Assembly (NCBI RefSeq): GCF_027497255.1
Contig: NZ_CP114903.1
Location: forward strand, 4,154,001 to 4,218,000
Direction of reading: 5' to 3'
DNA from: Micromonospora sp. WMMD882
GTDB taxonomy: Bacteria > Actinomycetota > Actinomycetes > Mycobacteriales > Micromonosporaceae
DNA length: 64,000 bases
Part shown: one piece after another, positions 16,401-25,477 of the stretch
Layout of the letters: each line of letters begins with the position of its first letter
How positions within the stretch are numbered: the stretch's first letter is position 1
Program-made: the position numbers and the translations under genes
The notes under the pieces: generated by a model
Database searches by the model: none
Seen by the model: only the letters and a program-made list of their open reading frames with translations
What the model was told of the DNA's origin: nothing

Positions 16401-17486
16401 TCAGTACGGGTTGCCCTCGCCGGCCGGACGTCCCCGGACCAGCCCGCCGGGGCGACCCGCCAGATCCTCCCGGCCGGACATCGGCGGGCTGTCCGTGTGG
16501 TCGCCCCCGGCCATGCCGGCGAAGAGCTCCCGCAACGCGGCGAGCGCGTCGGTGCGGGGACGCCAGCCCAGCTCGGTCCCGGCCCGCTCGCTGGACATCA
16601 GCGGGGCGTCCAGGGCGAGCTGGACCCAGCCCGGGTCGACCGGCTGCAACCGGGCCCGCCAGCTCAACGCCGCCGCCGTCCGCAGCACCGGCGCGGCGAC
16701 CGGCACCGTCCAGCCGTGGAAGTGCCGGGCCACCAGCTCCGGGGTGAGCACCGGGTCGGCCGCCACGTTGAACGCGCCGCGCGCGTCCGGCGAGAGCAGC
16801 GCCCGCGCGTACGCGTCGGCGACGTCGTCGGCGTGCACCGCCTGCAGCCGCAGCCGACGGTGGGTGGGCACCAGCGGGATGCGCCCGTAGCGCAGCAGCC
16901 GCACCGGGGCGAACGGGCCGAGGAAGTACCGGGTGATCTCGGTGGCCGCGTCCCGCTGGAAGATCAACCCCGGGCGGAGCCGGACGATCCGCAACTCGTC
17001 GTGCTGCCGTTCCACCCCGTCCAGCAGCTCCTCCACCTGCGCCTTGTGCTGGCTGTAGGAGGAGCCGGGCACCCCGGTCGTCGGCCAGCGTTCGCTCACC
17101 GGACGATCCTTCGGGCCGGGCGCGTAGGCGCCGACCGACGAGGCGTACGCCAGCGCGGGCACCCCGGCCCGGAGCACCGCCTCGACCACCGCGCGGCTGC
17201 CGCCGACGTTGGTCCGGCGCAGGACCTCCTGATCGTGACTGGGTTGGATCTGCCAGGCCAGGTGCACGACCGCGTCGGCCCCGGCGAACACCCCGGTCAG
17301 CCGGTCGACCGCGCCCGCCTCCCCCACGTCGCAGGAGTGCCAGGCCACCCCGTCGTACGGCGCGCCGGCCGTCGGGGCGGGCAGTCGCCGGGCCACCCCC
17401 ACCAGTTCCAGCCCCGGCTCCCGGCGCAACCGGCGCAACAGGGCGGTGCCGGCGTTCCCGCTCGCTCCCACGATCACGATCCGCAT
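16401..17486 (-). CDS. NAD-dependent epimerase/dehydratase-like SDR
   Basis: Predicted 361-residue extended short-chain dehydrogenase. The Rossmann glycine motif is MRIVIVGASGNAG at the N-terminus; the catalytic pair is Y-x3-K in SYSQHKAQ. The extended SDR C-terminal part recognises the substrate, often a nucleotide sugar, but no substrate signature is clear. The start at ATG 17486 places the glycine loop at the usual position; an ATG 11 codons upstream is possible. The last about 45 residues are Gly/Pro/Arg-rich and probably disordered. It stands alone, facing away from the MarR/epoxide-hydrolase pair. Confidence 0.85.
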   Translation of the reverse strand: MRIVIVGASGNAGTALLRRLRREPGLELVGVARRLPAPTAGAPYDGVAWHSCDVGEAGAVDRLTGVFAGADAVVHLAWQIQPSHDQEVLRRTNVGGSRAVVEAVLRAGVPALAYASSVGAYAPGPKDRPVSERWPTTGVPGSSYSQHKAQVEELLDGVERQHDELRIVRLRPGLIFQRDAATEITRYFLGPFAPVRLLRYGRIPLVPTHRRLRLQAVHADDVADAYARALLSPDARGAFNVAADPVLTPELVARHFHGWTVPVAAPVLRTAAALSWRARLQPVDPGWVQLALDAPLMSSERAGTELGWRPRTDALAALRELFAGMAGGDHTDSPPMSGREDLAGRPGGLVRGRPAGEGNPY

Positions 17487-17686
17487 GACGGGTGCCGTAC
17501 CCGGTGTGGTCGTCGCCAACCGCGCGACCGGCCCCGGAGCTGTCAGGGGCGGGGTCGTGGCGTTCCCGTACCCCGATCCGCGCCCGGCCCGGCCGGCGTT
17601 GGGACCGGGGCGGACGACGTCCCCGGGCGCCGGAGAGCCCGCCGCCTCCGTCGGCGATTTACATCGAGTATTGATATGGTTTCCGG

Positions 17687-18214
17687 GTGACCGGCGGGCA
17701 GACGGACGACGCGTTCGACGTCGACCGGCTGGTGACGGCGATCGAGGATTTCAACACGGTGTTCATCCGGCTCGCGTCGGTGCACCGGATGAGCTTCTCG
17801 ACGCTGTCGGTGCTGCACAGCCTGTCCCGGGGCGGGCCGATGCGGCTGACCGACCTGCTGGCCACCGAGCAGATCAAGCAGCCCGCCCTGACCAGCCTGG
17901 TCGCGAAGCTGGCCGCGGCCGGTCTGGTGTCCCGACGGCCCGACCCGAGCGACGGCCGGGCGGTCCTGCTGTCGTTGACGCCGGCCGGTGAGCAGGTCGT
18001 CCGGTCCCGGCACGCCGAACGGGTGACGCGGCTGGCCCGGCTCACCGACCGGCTGGACGAACGCGACCGGGCCGTGCTCGCCGACGCCCGGGCGGTGCTG
18101 TCCCGGCTGGTCGCCATCGCCCACGACCCGCTGGCCCCGCCACCGGACGACCCGCCGGCCCCGCCACTGGACGACCCGCCGGCCCGGCCACGCGCACGAA
18201 GGAGGACGACGTGA
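17687..18214 (+). CDS. MarR-family transcriptional regulator
   Basis: Predicted 175-residue winged-helix regulator. The helices and wing are seen in RLTDLLATEQIKQPALTSLV, AKLAAAGLVSRRPDPSDGRA and VLLSLTPAG. The C-terminal about 25 residues are a Pro/Asp-rich tail with PPAPPLDDPPA-type repeats, an addition to the family core. The GTG at 17687 is used; an AT-rich stretch directly upstream (17658-17680, containing TTTACATCGAGTATTGATAT) probably holds promoter and operator. It overlaps the epoxide hydrolase gene by 4 nt (GTGA), so the two form one operon and the hydrolase substrate may be the signal. Confidence 0.9.
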   Translation: MTGGQTDDAFDVDRLVTAIEDFNTVFIRLASVHRMSFSTLSVLHSLSRGGPMRLTDLLATEQIKQPALTSLVAKLAAAGLVSRRPDPSDGRAVLLSLTPAGEQVVRSRHAERVTRLARLTDRLDERDRAVLADARAVLSRLVAIAHDPLAPPPDDPPAPPLDDPPARPRARRRTT

Positions 18215-19440
18215 CCCGACCCGTCGTGGAGTCGACGCCGATCCACGTGCCCGAGGGGGTGCTGGTCGACCTGCGCCGCCGGCTGCTCGCCACGAAATGG
18301 CCGTTGGACGCCGGCAACCAGGACGGCTACTACGGCGTACGCCGCAGCTACCTGGAGGAGCTCGTCGGGTACTGGGCGGACGGGTTCGACTGGCGGGCCG
18401 CCGAACGGGCCATCAACGCCTACGACCACTACCGGGTCGACATCGCCGGAGCGCCGGTGCACTTCCTGCGCCGGCCGGGCGTCGGCCCGAACCCGGTGCC
18501 GTTGATCCTCAGCCACGGCTGGCCCTGGACGTTCTGGCACTGGTCGAAGGTCATCGACCCGCTGGCCGATCCGGCCGCGTTCGGTGGCGACCCCGCCGAC
18601 GCGTTCGACGTGATCGTGCCGTCCCTGCCCGGGTTCGGGTTCTCCACGCCGTTGCCCGACCGGCCGGACATGAACTTCTGGAAGATCGCTGACATCTGGC
18701 ACGAGCTGATGACCGACGTGCTCGGTTTCGAGCGGTACGCCGCCGCGGGCTGCGACGTCGGCGCCCTGGTCACCGGGCAGCTCGGCCACAAGTACGCCGA
18801 CGAGCTGTACGCCGTCCACATCGGATCGGCCCTGAAGCTGACCCTGTTCAACGGCGACCTCGGCTGGAACATCTCCAGCAGCCAGCCCATCCCGGAGGGT
18901 CTGCCGCCGGCCGTCCGCGCCGAGGTCGTCGCGCGGCAGAAGCGGTTCGCCGTCCACCTGGCCGCGCACGTACTGGACCCGAGCACGCTGTCCTACGGGC
19001 TCGCCGACTCACCAGTGGGGATGCTGGCCTGGCTGCTCGAACGCTGGGACAACTGGTCCGACGACCACGGCGACGTGGAGGCGGTGTTCAGCCGGGACGA
19101 CCTGCTCACGCACGCCACGATCTACTGGGCCGGCAACGCCGTCGACACCTCGATCCGCACCTACGCCAACAACAACCGCTACCCCTGGAGCCCGGTCCAC
19201 GACCGCTGGCCGGTCGTCGAGGCCCCCACCGGCATCACCTTCGTCGGCTACGAGAACCCACCCGGCGTCACCACCAACGAGCAGCGGGTCCGCAGCTTCC
19301 TCGACAGCGACCGGGCCGCCTGGTACCACCACGTGAACGTCACCGCCCACGACCACGGCGGGCACTTCATCCCCTGGGAGATCCCCGACGGGTGGGTCGA
19401 CGACCTCCGCCGTACCCTGCGTGGGCGCCGCCCCACCTGA
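18211..19440 (+). CDS. Epoxide-hydrolase-like alpha/beta hydrolase (EHN family)
   Basis: Predicted 409-residue soluble enzyme of the microsomal-type epoxide hydrolase group. An N-terminal EHN domain (about 1-110, with TKWPLDAGNQDGYYGV and INAYDHYRVDIAG) precedes the alpha/beta hydrolase core. The oxyanion motif is HGWPW, the nucleophile elbow GCDVG places the catalytic Asp at residue 182, and the late His is in DHGGHF. An Asp nucleophile fits epoxide opening rather than ester cleavage. The length fits the family. It is translated with the upstream MarR regulator by GTGA overlap. The substrate is unknown; detoxification of an epoxide is the default reading. Confidence 0.9.
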   Translation: MTRPVVESTPIHVPEGVLVDLRRRLLATKWPLDAGNQDGYYGVRRSYLEELVGYWADGFDWRAAERAINAYDHYRVDIAGAPVHFLRRPGVGPNPVPLILSHGWPWTFWHWSKVIDPLADPAAFGGDPADAFDVIVPSLPGFGFSTPLPDRPDMNFWKIADIWHELMTDVLGFERYAAAGCDVGALVTGQLGHKYADELYAVHIGSALKLTLFNGDLGWNISSSQPIPEGLPPAVRAEVVARQKRFAVHLAAHVLDPSTLSYGLADSPVGMLAWLLERWDNWSDDHGDVEAVFSRDDLLTHATIYWAGNAVDTSIRTYANNNRYPWSPVHDRWPVVEAPTGITFVGYENPPGVTTNEQRVRSFLDSDRAAWYHHVNVTAHDHGGHFIPWEIPDGWVDDLRRTLRGRRPT

Positions 19441-19599
19441 GCGGCGGGCGGCGGGCGTCGTGCCGGGTGGGAGCGGGTCGACGGCGGGGCCCCGGGCAGC
19501 GTCCCGCCGGTCTTCGGCGCATACTTCTGGCCATCGGCTCAGCGGGCCCGGGGCACGGGCCCGCCGGTCGCGCACATCCGTGGAGAGGCAGGCCATCCC

Positions 19600-20892
19600 A
19601 TGACGGCGGCAGCAGACCGACGCCCCACCGCTGCGCGGCAGGCGGCGGGCGGACCGGCGGCGGACGAGGATCTGCGCGCGTTGTTCGGGCAGTCCATCGC
19701 CGTCTACGCGTCGCTGGCGGGGCCGACACACCTGCTGGAGACGGCGAACCCGGCCTTCTTCGCCGCCATCGGCGGCGGGGACCGGGCCCGTACCGGGGTG
19801 CCGATCGCCGAGCTGATGCCCGAGCTGGCCGGTCAGGGCTTCACCGCCCTGCTGGACGAGGTCTACCGCACCGGTGAGGCCTACACCGGCCGCGACGCGC
19901 GGGTCGTGCTGGGCGCCGGCACGCAGGCGCGGGAGGCGTTCTTCGACTTCACGTACGAACCGCGCCGCGACGACCACGGCGACGTGACCGGCATCCGGGT
20001 GATCGGCGTGGAGACCACCCAGATCAAGCAGGCCCAGCGGTTGCTTGCCGAACACGGCGCCCTGCTCGAACAGATCGCCCGGCAGGCGCCCCTCGGCGAG
20101 GTGCTGGACGGGATGGCCCGCTGCATCGAGAACCTGACGCCGGACGTGCTGGTGTCCGTCCTGCTCGCCGACGCCGACGGCCGGCGGCTGCGCCACGGCG
20201 CCGCGCCCAGCCTGCCCGACTTCTACAACGAGGCCATCGACGGGATCGCCACCGGCGAAGGCGTCGGCTCCTGCGGCACCGCCGCCCACCGGCGGGAACC
20301 GGTCGTCGTCACCGACATCGCCACCGACCCGTTCTGGGACGACTTCCGGGAGCTGGCCGAGCGGGCCGGGCTGGCCGCCTGCTGGTCCACGCCGATCCTG
20401 GCCCGCGACGGCAGCCTGCTGGGCACCTTCGCCATGTACCACCGGGGCCCACGCGTCCCCGCGGACACCGACCTCGCCCTGGCCCGGGTCTTCGCCGGCA
20501 CCGCGGCCCTGGCCATCGAATGCCACCACATCGAGCAGGCGCGGCTGGCCGCCGAGGCCCGCGCCGAGGCGGCCCGCGCCGAACTGGCCATGGCGGTACG
20601 CGCGGAACGCGAGCTGCGCGCCGAGGCCGAGCAGCGGGCCACCGCCGCCGCAGAGCTCGCCGACCGGCTACGCGCCGCCGCCGCCGCGCAGGCCGCCAGG
20701 CCGCACCCGGAGCGCTGCCAGCTCGGCGGCTCGGCCGGGTGCGCCGCCCCGGCCGAGATCAAGATCGCCGATTCCTGGGGCGACTCCGCGTGGGGCTGCA
20801 ACGCTCACGTCGAGGAGGCCATCCTCAACGTCCGGTCGGTCTTCATCGCCAGCGAGGACCTCGGCGGCCTGGCCGCCTACCTCAACCGCTGA
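19600..20892 (+). CDS. PAS-GAF signalling protein with Cys-bearing C-terminal tail
   Basis: Predicted 430-residue cytosolic sensor. The N-terminal PAS domain covers about 25-150 (LFGQSIAVYASLAGPTHLLE; DFTYEPRRDDHGDVTGI). A short helix leads to a GAF domain (about 150-310, GVGSCGTAAHRREPVVVTDI). A long Ala/Glu/Arg coiled coil (about 315-372) follows. The last about 60 residues contain three Cys (HPERCQLGG, AGCAAP, WGCNAHVEEAI) and match no domain I recognise. There is no kinase, cyclase or phosphatase output domain, so the tail may be the interaction or output module. The start is ATG at 19600. It stands alone; a 158-nt gap upstream should hold its promoter. Confidence 0.85.
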   Translation: MTAAADRRPTAARQAAGGPAADEDLRALFGQSIAVYASLAGPTHLLETANPAFFAAIGGGDRARTGVPIAELMPELAGQGFTALLDEVYRTGEAYTGRDARVVLGAGTQAREAFFDFTYEPRRDDHGDVTGIRVIGVETTQIKQAQRLLAEHGALLEQIARQAPLGEVLDGMARCIENLTPDVLVSVLLADADGRRLRHGAAPSLPDFYNEAIDGIATGEGVGSCGTAAHRREPVVVTDIATDPFWDDFRELAERAGLAACWSTPILARDGSLLGTFAMYHRGPRVPADTDLALARVFAGTAALAIECHHIEQARLAAEARAEAARAELAMAVRAERELRAEAEQRATAAAELADRLRAAAAAQAARPHPERCQLGGSAGCAAPAEIKIADSWGDSAWGCNAHVEEAILNVRSVFIASEDLGGLAAYLNR

Positions 20893-20955
20893 AGCTCGGT
20901 CAGCGATGTGACATCGGGCCGGCGGCCCGCCCGTCGCGGCCCCTCGACGCCCCGC

Positions 20956-21687
20956 TCAGGTCAGGACGAGGAGATCCAAGGCGTCGACCACCGGCCCGGT
21001 CTCATGTCGCGCTGCCTCGCGCAGCCGGGCCAGACCTGCCGCGTACTCGTCGTCGCCGATCAGTTGCAGCGGGGTGTGCGCCTCTCGGCGTAGCGTCCTC
21101 GCGGCCTCTGCCAGGGAGGTCGCGGTCACCTGCGGCACCTGCTCGAAGCCGACGGTGCCGAACCGCGCGACACCGAGGGCCGCTTCGACGTCGGCCACGC
21201 CGGGGTAGGAGTCGAGCACCCGGACGGCTTCGGGAAACCAGCGGAACAGGGTGATCGCCTGGTGTCGTCCGGCGAACGCGGAACGGATCAGCACCCGACC
21301 GCCGGGGCGCAGCACCCGACGCAGCTCCCGGGCCGCGCGGGTCAGATCCGGCACGTGGTGGACGACCGTGGAGAGCCATACGGCGTCGACGCTGCCATCC
21401 CTGAGCGGAACGTGCTCGGCGTCGCCGGCAACCACCGGCCGGTACACCGAACGGGCGCGCATCGCCTCCGCGGGCTCGACCGCGACGACCTCGACGCGGT
21501 CGTACCAGGCGGTGAAGGCCTGCGCCCACCTGCCGGTGCCCGAGCCCAGGTCGAGCACCCGCACGCCCGGGCGGGGATCGAGATGCCGGGCCACCGCCTC
21601 CCGCCAGGCCGACAGCCCGTCGTCGGCGAGGTGACGGGTCGCCTCGAACGCCGCGGCGTCTGTGTCGTCGTACGCGATTCGGGCCAT
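20956..21687 (-). CDS. Class I SAM-dependent methyltransferase
   Basis: Predicted 243-residue methyltransferase. Motif I VLDLGSGTGRWAQAF lies near residues 43-57, the acidic residue of motif II in VVAVEPAEAM, and motif post-I/III in LRRVLRPGGRVLIRS. The type resembles UbiE/Methyltransf_11 small-molecule enzymes; no substrate can be inferred. The ATG at 21687 (MARIAYDDTD) is preferred over a GTG 19 codons upstream because the domain begins soon after it, although its ribosome site is weak. It converges on the PAS-GAF gene with a 63-nt gap. Confidence 0.88.
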   Translation of the reverse strand: MARIAYDDTDAAAFEATRHLADDGLSAWREAVARHLDPRPGVRVLDLGSGTGRWAQAFTAWYDRVEVVAVEPAEAMRARSVYRPVVAGDAEHVPLRDGSVDAVWLSTVVHHVPDLTRAARELRRVLRPGGRVLIRSAFAGRHQAITLFRWFPEAVRVLDSYPGVADVEAALGVARFGTVGFEQVPQVTATSLAEAARTLRREAHTPLQLIGDDEYAAGLARLREAARHETGPVVDALDLLVLT

Positions 21688-21907
21688 GGGTCGACCCAAC
21701 CGCCGGCGCCCCCGGTCGCGCAAGGACACCGTGCTGTGACGCACCGCTCACGGTGAAGGACCGCCGGCGGGCTGACGCAGGTAAGGCGGCATGGGCACCG
21801 CCGGCTCGATCTGCGACTCCGCCAGACCCGGAGGGCCGGGACCCGCCCGCGGTGAGCTGCATGCCGACCGGCGCGCTGCTGACCTGACGGGCGGGCCCGG
21901 CCTGCGG

Positions 21908-22648
21908 TCAGCGCAGGTGCCGGGCGAAGAACCCGGCCGCGTCCTCCCCTGCGAAGTGCGGGACGCCGGTGTGTCCGCCCATGTTGGCGTGCAGCGTCTT
22001 CTCCTTGGCGCCGAAGGCGTCGAACAGGTCCAGGGCCGCCTGCCGGTCGTTGCCTTCGTCATCCCACTGCAACAGGACATGCAACGGAATGGTGACCTGT
22101 CGGGCCTCCTCGAACATGGCGCGGGGCACGAAGCTCCCGGCGAAGAGGCCGGCGGCCACGATGCGTGGCTCGACCACCGCAAGCCGGATGCCGATGGAGA
22201 TCACTCCCCCCGAGTACCCGACCGGGCCGCCGATCTCGGGCAGCGACAGCAGGGCGTCCAGGGCGGCCTGCCATTCCGGGACCGCCCTGTCGACGAGCGG
22301 GAGGACGAGAGCGTCGATGATGTCGTCGCTGACCGGCCCGCCGGCCTCCATGGCCTGGCGCAGGTCGGCGCGGGCCTGCTCGGCGGCGGCCCAGCGGGGC
22401 CGGTCACCGCTGCCCGGAAGCTCGATGGTGGCCGCGGCGAAGCCGTCCGCGGCGGCGTGAGCGGCCCGAGCCGCCAGACGGGGGTACATCTTGTGCAGTC
22501 CCAGCGGGGGGTGGCCGAGCAGGATCAGCGGAACCGGCGCGGAGGCGGAGGCGGACGCGGGCGTCCACAGGATGCCGGGGATCTCGCCGAGAGTGAACGT
22601 GCGCTCGAGGACGCCGTCGTCGAGACGCTGTTCGGAAGTGAATCGCAT
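21908..22648 (-). CDS. Dienelactone-hydrolase-like alpha/beta hydrolase
   Basis: Predicted 246-residue serine or cysteine hydrolase. The oxyanion region ILLGHPPLGLHK (about 49-60), the nucleophile elbow GYSGG, a late acidic region QWDDEGND and the His in NMGGHTGVPHF outline the catalytic set. Comparable proteins are annotated as dienelactone hydrolases or generic esterases; the natural substrate is unknown. The ATG at 22648 has a GAAAGG site; the 28-codon upstream extension is rejected. A small Ala/Ser repeat (SASASA) lies near residue 40. It is the last regular gene before the tRNA locus. Confidence 0.85.
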   Translation of the reverse strand: MRFTSEQRLDDGVLERTFTLGEIPGILWTPASASASAPVPLILLGHPPLGLHKMYPRLAARAAHAAADGFAAATIELPGSGDRPRWAAAEQARADLRQAMEAGGPVSDDIIDALVLPLVDRAVPEWQAALDALLSLPEIGGPVGYSGGVISIGIRLAVVEPRIVAAGLFAGSFVPRAMFEEARQVTIPLHVLLQWDDEGNDRQAALDLFDAFGAKEKTLHANMGGHTGVPHFAGEDAAGFFARHLR

Positions 22649-23440
22649 GGTCGTGCCTTTCGGGGAGTGCTCGTGAAACGGCGCTCCCGGACGACCTATC
22701 GCCCGACCGTGACCCCGCAGGGGAGCACCCATGTCGAAACGTTCACGGGTACCACCTCCTCGGTCTCTCGCACGGTCTCCGGCAAACTAGCAGCAGCCGG
22801 CGCGACCCGCCAACCGTTTTTCTGTCCAGCGACGTTCCTGCTGGCCCGTTGGCTGGCGGTTGGCGTGACATCGCCGGTAGGCGAGGATCCTCTACAGAAT
22901 CCAGCGATCGGGTCGCGAAGCCGTCGAGTCGCGGAACATCCGAGCACCCACCGAGCACCCCACGCCGGTTATCGCGTCAGCGCCGACCGTGGCCGCGAGC
23001 CCCATCGATTACCGCTACCGGGGTGCCCCACTGCGACAACCCGGCCAGAGTGACGATCCTGTCGTGCGACGACGGCTACCGCCCGCTTCGCCCGGACGGC
23101 ACCGGCCATCCCTCTGCCGCACCGCCCCGACGGGGATTCACAGATCCCGACGCCGACGTGACCGTCAACCACTCCTCCATCACCAGCACCGGAGACACCT
23201 AACACCACGGTCATCGCCGAACTCGACGTCGAACGCGCCAAAGCCCAGGCCACCGCCAACCTCATCCCCCGCCGCCAGAAACGACCAGCCTGAACCCGGA
23301 CCCGCCACCGGCCGGGAGCCGCCACGCCCACAGCCCCGCAGACCGGACGGCCCCACACAGGCCCTGGGAGGAGAGCCCGAGCACAGACCCACCGGCCCCG
23401 AGCGGCAGACCCGGGTGTTCGGGTAGCCTGATGGACCAGC
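22649..23440. other. Gene-poor stretch left of the tRNA, likely integration scar
   Basis: About 790 bases without a supportable gene. Several short frames exist, but none has a ribosome site, family motifs or convincing codon use. It holds one copy of the 20-bp direct repeat (22941-22960) whose second copy lies right of the tRNA. A short coding-like piece near 23212-23293 (reading VIAELDVERAKAQATANLI) ends just before the tRNA region. I read this as decayed mobile-element DNA; nothing intact is seen. Confidence 0.5.
22941..22960. repeat. 20-bp direct repeat, left copy
   Basis: CGAGCACCCACCGAGCACCC, itself two GAGCACCC units 11 nt apart. The identical sequence recurs at 23598-23617. The copies flank the tRNA-Lys gene at about 480 and 80 nt. 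Such paired short units resemble arm-type binding sites of tyrosine integrases, but no integrase is present. Confidence 0.7.
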
Positions 23441-23516
23441 GGGCCGTTAGCTCAATCGGCAGAGCTGAGGACTTTTAATCCTTAGGTTCTGGGTTCGAGT
23501 CCCAGGCGGCCCACCA
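23441..23516 (+). tRNA. tRNA-Lys (anticodon TTT), CCA encoded
   Basis: Folds as a full cloverleaf. Acceptor GGGCCGT pairs with GCGGCCC (one G-U), D stem is GCTC/GAGC, anticodon stem GAGGA/TCCTT closes loop CTTTTAA with anticodon TTT, and T stem CTGGG/CCCAG closes loop TTCGAGT. It ends with discriminator A and an encoded CCA. tRNA 3' ends are frequent integration sites, and the surrounding gene-poor DNA with direct repeats fits past element insertion here. Confidence 0.97.
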
Positions 23517-23869
23517 CGTGAGCTGGGAAATAGGCAGACGTCGCTACAGTTTCTCGGCTCGACGTGCGCCATTCGTCCGAGTTGACCTGTTCCTGGGCGA
23601 GCACCCACCGAGCACCCGACCGCGGGTAGGCGTCTCCGGCTGCCTGCCGACGCCGGGCAGTCGACTTCGCGGGCCCAGCCGCGTTCGGTGGCGTCGGCGA
23701 AGAATTGTTCCTCGGTGCGCAGGCCGACCGCATCCCCGCATCCGCGGCCTCCTCGACGAACTCGGCTCCGCCGCACCAGCCAACTCACGCAACGGCAACG
23801 AGGCAGCCGCACACCAGGAGTGATGATCCGCGTAGAGGACTCCGCGCGTTCTCAGTGGCGATCCACGCA
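23517..23869. other. Gene-poor stretch right of the tRNA
   Basis: About 350 bases with no supportable gene. It carries the second copy of the 20-bp repeat. Short frames across it, including one that runs antisense through the tRNA, lack start signals and family features. I see no intact integrase or attachment duplicate of the tRNA 3' end. Confidence 0.5.
23598..23617. repeat. 20-bp direct repeat, right copy
   Basis: Identical in sequence and orientation to 22941-22960. Sequence outside the 20 bases differs, so this is not part of a longer duplication. Confidence 0.7.
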
Positions 23870-24529
23870 CTACGGGTTCGCGGATCCGATCTTGCGGACC
23901 AGCATGTACCCGTACGAGGGCTCTGCTTCTTCGGGCGGGGTGCTGCCCTGAAAAACCACGGCGAAACCGGCGGCCTTGAAGCGGTCCTCCATCTCCCGCG
24001 CCGAGAGCCAGTACCGATCGAAGTCGATGCCAAGACTGCCGACGCGGCTACCGGGACCGTTACGATGCCCGGTCCCGTCACCGTGCTTGAACGCCGCCAC
24101 CAGGTAGCCGCCCGGCCGCACGACCCGGGCCAGCTCGGCGAACGCCCGTACCCGGGCGTCCGGCGCCAGAAAGATCAACGAAAACCAGCACACCACCCCG
24201 GCCAGCGACTCGTCCCCGAACGGCAGCTCCCGCAGATCGGCGACCTCGTACCCGAAGCCCGGATGCTCCCGCCGCGCCACCTCCACCATCCCTGGCGACA
24301 GATCCACCCCGCGCGGCGACAGGCCCCGGCCCGCGAGGTACGGAAGAAGTCGCCCGGTGCCGCAGCCCACGTCCGCGACCTCCGAACCCACGGCCAAGGT
24401 CAGCTCGGCGAACAGGTCGAGCATCGCCCGCTCGACCGGCATGCTTTCCAGCACCCCGACCAGGTTCTTCGCATACCACTCCGACAGCACGTTGTGCACG
24501 TCCCGCAGTTCCTCGGTACTGGCGTCCAT
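23870..24529 (-). CDS. Class I SAM-dependent methyltransferase
   Basis: Predicted 219-residue methyltransferase. It shows motif I VADVGCGTGRLLPYLAGRG, GVDLSPGMVEVARR for the ribose-binding acidic residue, and ARVVRPGGYLVAAF for motif III. It resembles the small Methyltransf_25/11 type. The ATG at 24529 follows a GGGGAGGGG purine tract about 12 nt upstream and is taken as start; an ATG ten codons earlier is possible. It is divergent from the NUDIX gene across about 200 nt, which holds the promoters of both. The substrate is unknown. Confidence 0.85.
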   Translation of the reverse strand: MDASTEELRDVHNVLSEWYAKNLVGVLESMPVERAMLDLFAELTLAVGSEVADVGCGTGRLLPYLAGRGLSPRGVDLSPGMVEVARREHPGFGYEVADLRELPFGDESLAGVVCWFSLIFLAPDARVRAFAELARVVRPGGYLVAAFKHGDGTGHRNGPGSRVGSLGIDFDRYWLSAREMEDRFKAAGFAVVFQGSTPPEEAEPSYGYMLVRKIGSANP

Positions 24530-24728
24530 CCCAGCGCTGCCCCTCCCCGTCGTCGCCATCGCGGCGGCGAATCTACCCCGGGACGCCGAGCTGGACCCAG
24601 AAGACGACGTCCGACTCCACCCGCCGCCGAGGTCGCACTGTGGAACGAGCCGATCGCGGCAGAGCCGGATGTCGGCGCGTGACCTGTGGCTGGAGGAGCT
24701 TGTCCTATCCCTGTGCTCCAATCCCGTC

Positions 24729-25184
24729 ATGCATGTCGTCGTCTGCGGCGCACTCGTGAAGAACGGCGCGGTCCTGCTGGTACACCGCAGCCCGACCCGC
24801 CGGGCATACCCGAATCTCTGGGATCTGCCCGGGGGGCACGTCGAAGCGGGCGAGTCGGAACCACAGGCCCTCGCCCGTGAGATGCACGAGGAGCTAGGAA
24901 TTCACATTGTGGCGGAGTCCTCGTCACGGTTGGGCGACCTGCGCGCCGGCAGTGGCGAGAACGCCGTCAACGTGGGTGTCTGGCACATCGGAGACTGGGC
25001 CGGTTCTCCCACCAATCGTGCATCTGACGAGCATGACGACATCGCATGGGTCGGGATCAGCGAACTGGGTGACCTTCCCCTTGTGTTTGGCGCCCTGCCG
25101 GCACTGCTTCGTCCCCTGTCTGTGCCTGACCGGCTGCCTCGTAGCGGCGAAGCACGGAGAACCGCATCGCCGGGCGGCCCGTAG
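24729..25184 (+). CDS. NUDIX hydrolase
   Basis: Predicted 151-residue pyrophosphohydrolase. The complete NUDIX box is present, GGHVEAGESEPQALARE followed by MHEELGI (about residues 37-60), with the REx2EE metal ligands intact. The substrate class (nucleotide sugars, dNTPs, ADP-ribose) cannot be read from the sequence. The ATG at 24729 is used, giving MHVVVCGALVKNGAVLLV as the first beta strands; the frame is open further upstream only as antisense of the methyltransferase. The C-terminal about 25 residues are atypical and basic. The roughly 290 nt after the gene contain a short coding-like piece (about 25230-25422) that I cannot identify. Confidence 0.9.
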   Translation: MHVVVCGALVKNGAVLLVHRSPTRRAYPNLWDLPGGHVEAGESEPQALAREMHEELGIHIVAESSSRLGDLRAGSGENAVNVGVWHIGDWAGSPTNRASDEHDDIAWVGISELGDLPLVFGALPALLRPLSVPDRLPRSGEARRTASPGGP

Positions 25185-25477
25185 ATCCATCGCTGCTCCG
25201 ACGGTTGGCGCCCGCGCACGTCCGGGCCGGGTGACCCTTCCCTTCCCGGCGACCGCGTCACTACGGCTGTGCGGGTACCGGGTGCCCGCCGGAGAGCAGG
25301 GCACGGGCAAACCCACCGGGGTCTTCGCGTACGGCCGGATCCTCCCGCCCGAGCAGGGCGTGCCGGTGGCGCGGGCGCTGACCACGCTTCCCCCGGCCTG
25401 CGCCTGCGCGGATGTCCGCTGACGGGTTCGCGGTGTCACGAGCCGCCGACGATGCCGGTGGCGGCGAGATCTAGGGT

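Noticed and set aside
23447..23812. Minus-strand reading frame of 121 codons crossing the tRNA
   Set aside because: It ends in the antisense of the tRNA (reading TQNLRIKSPQLCRLS), a well-known annotation artefact, and has no ribosome site or family features.
25230..25422. Short coding-like stretch after the NUDIX gene
   Set aside because: It reads LRLCGYRVPAGEQGTG in one frame but has no start, no ribosome site and no family I can name; not enough for a gene or a named pseudogene.
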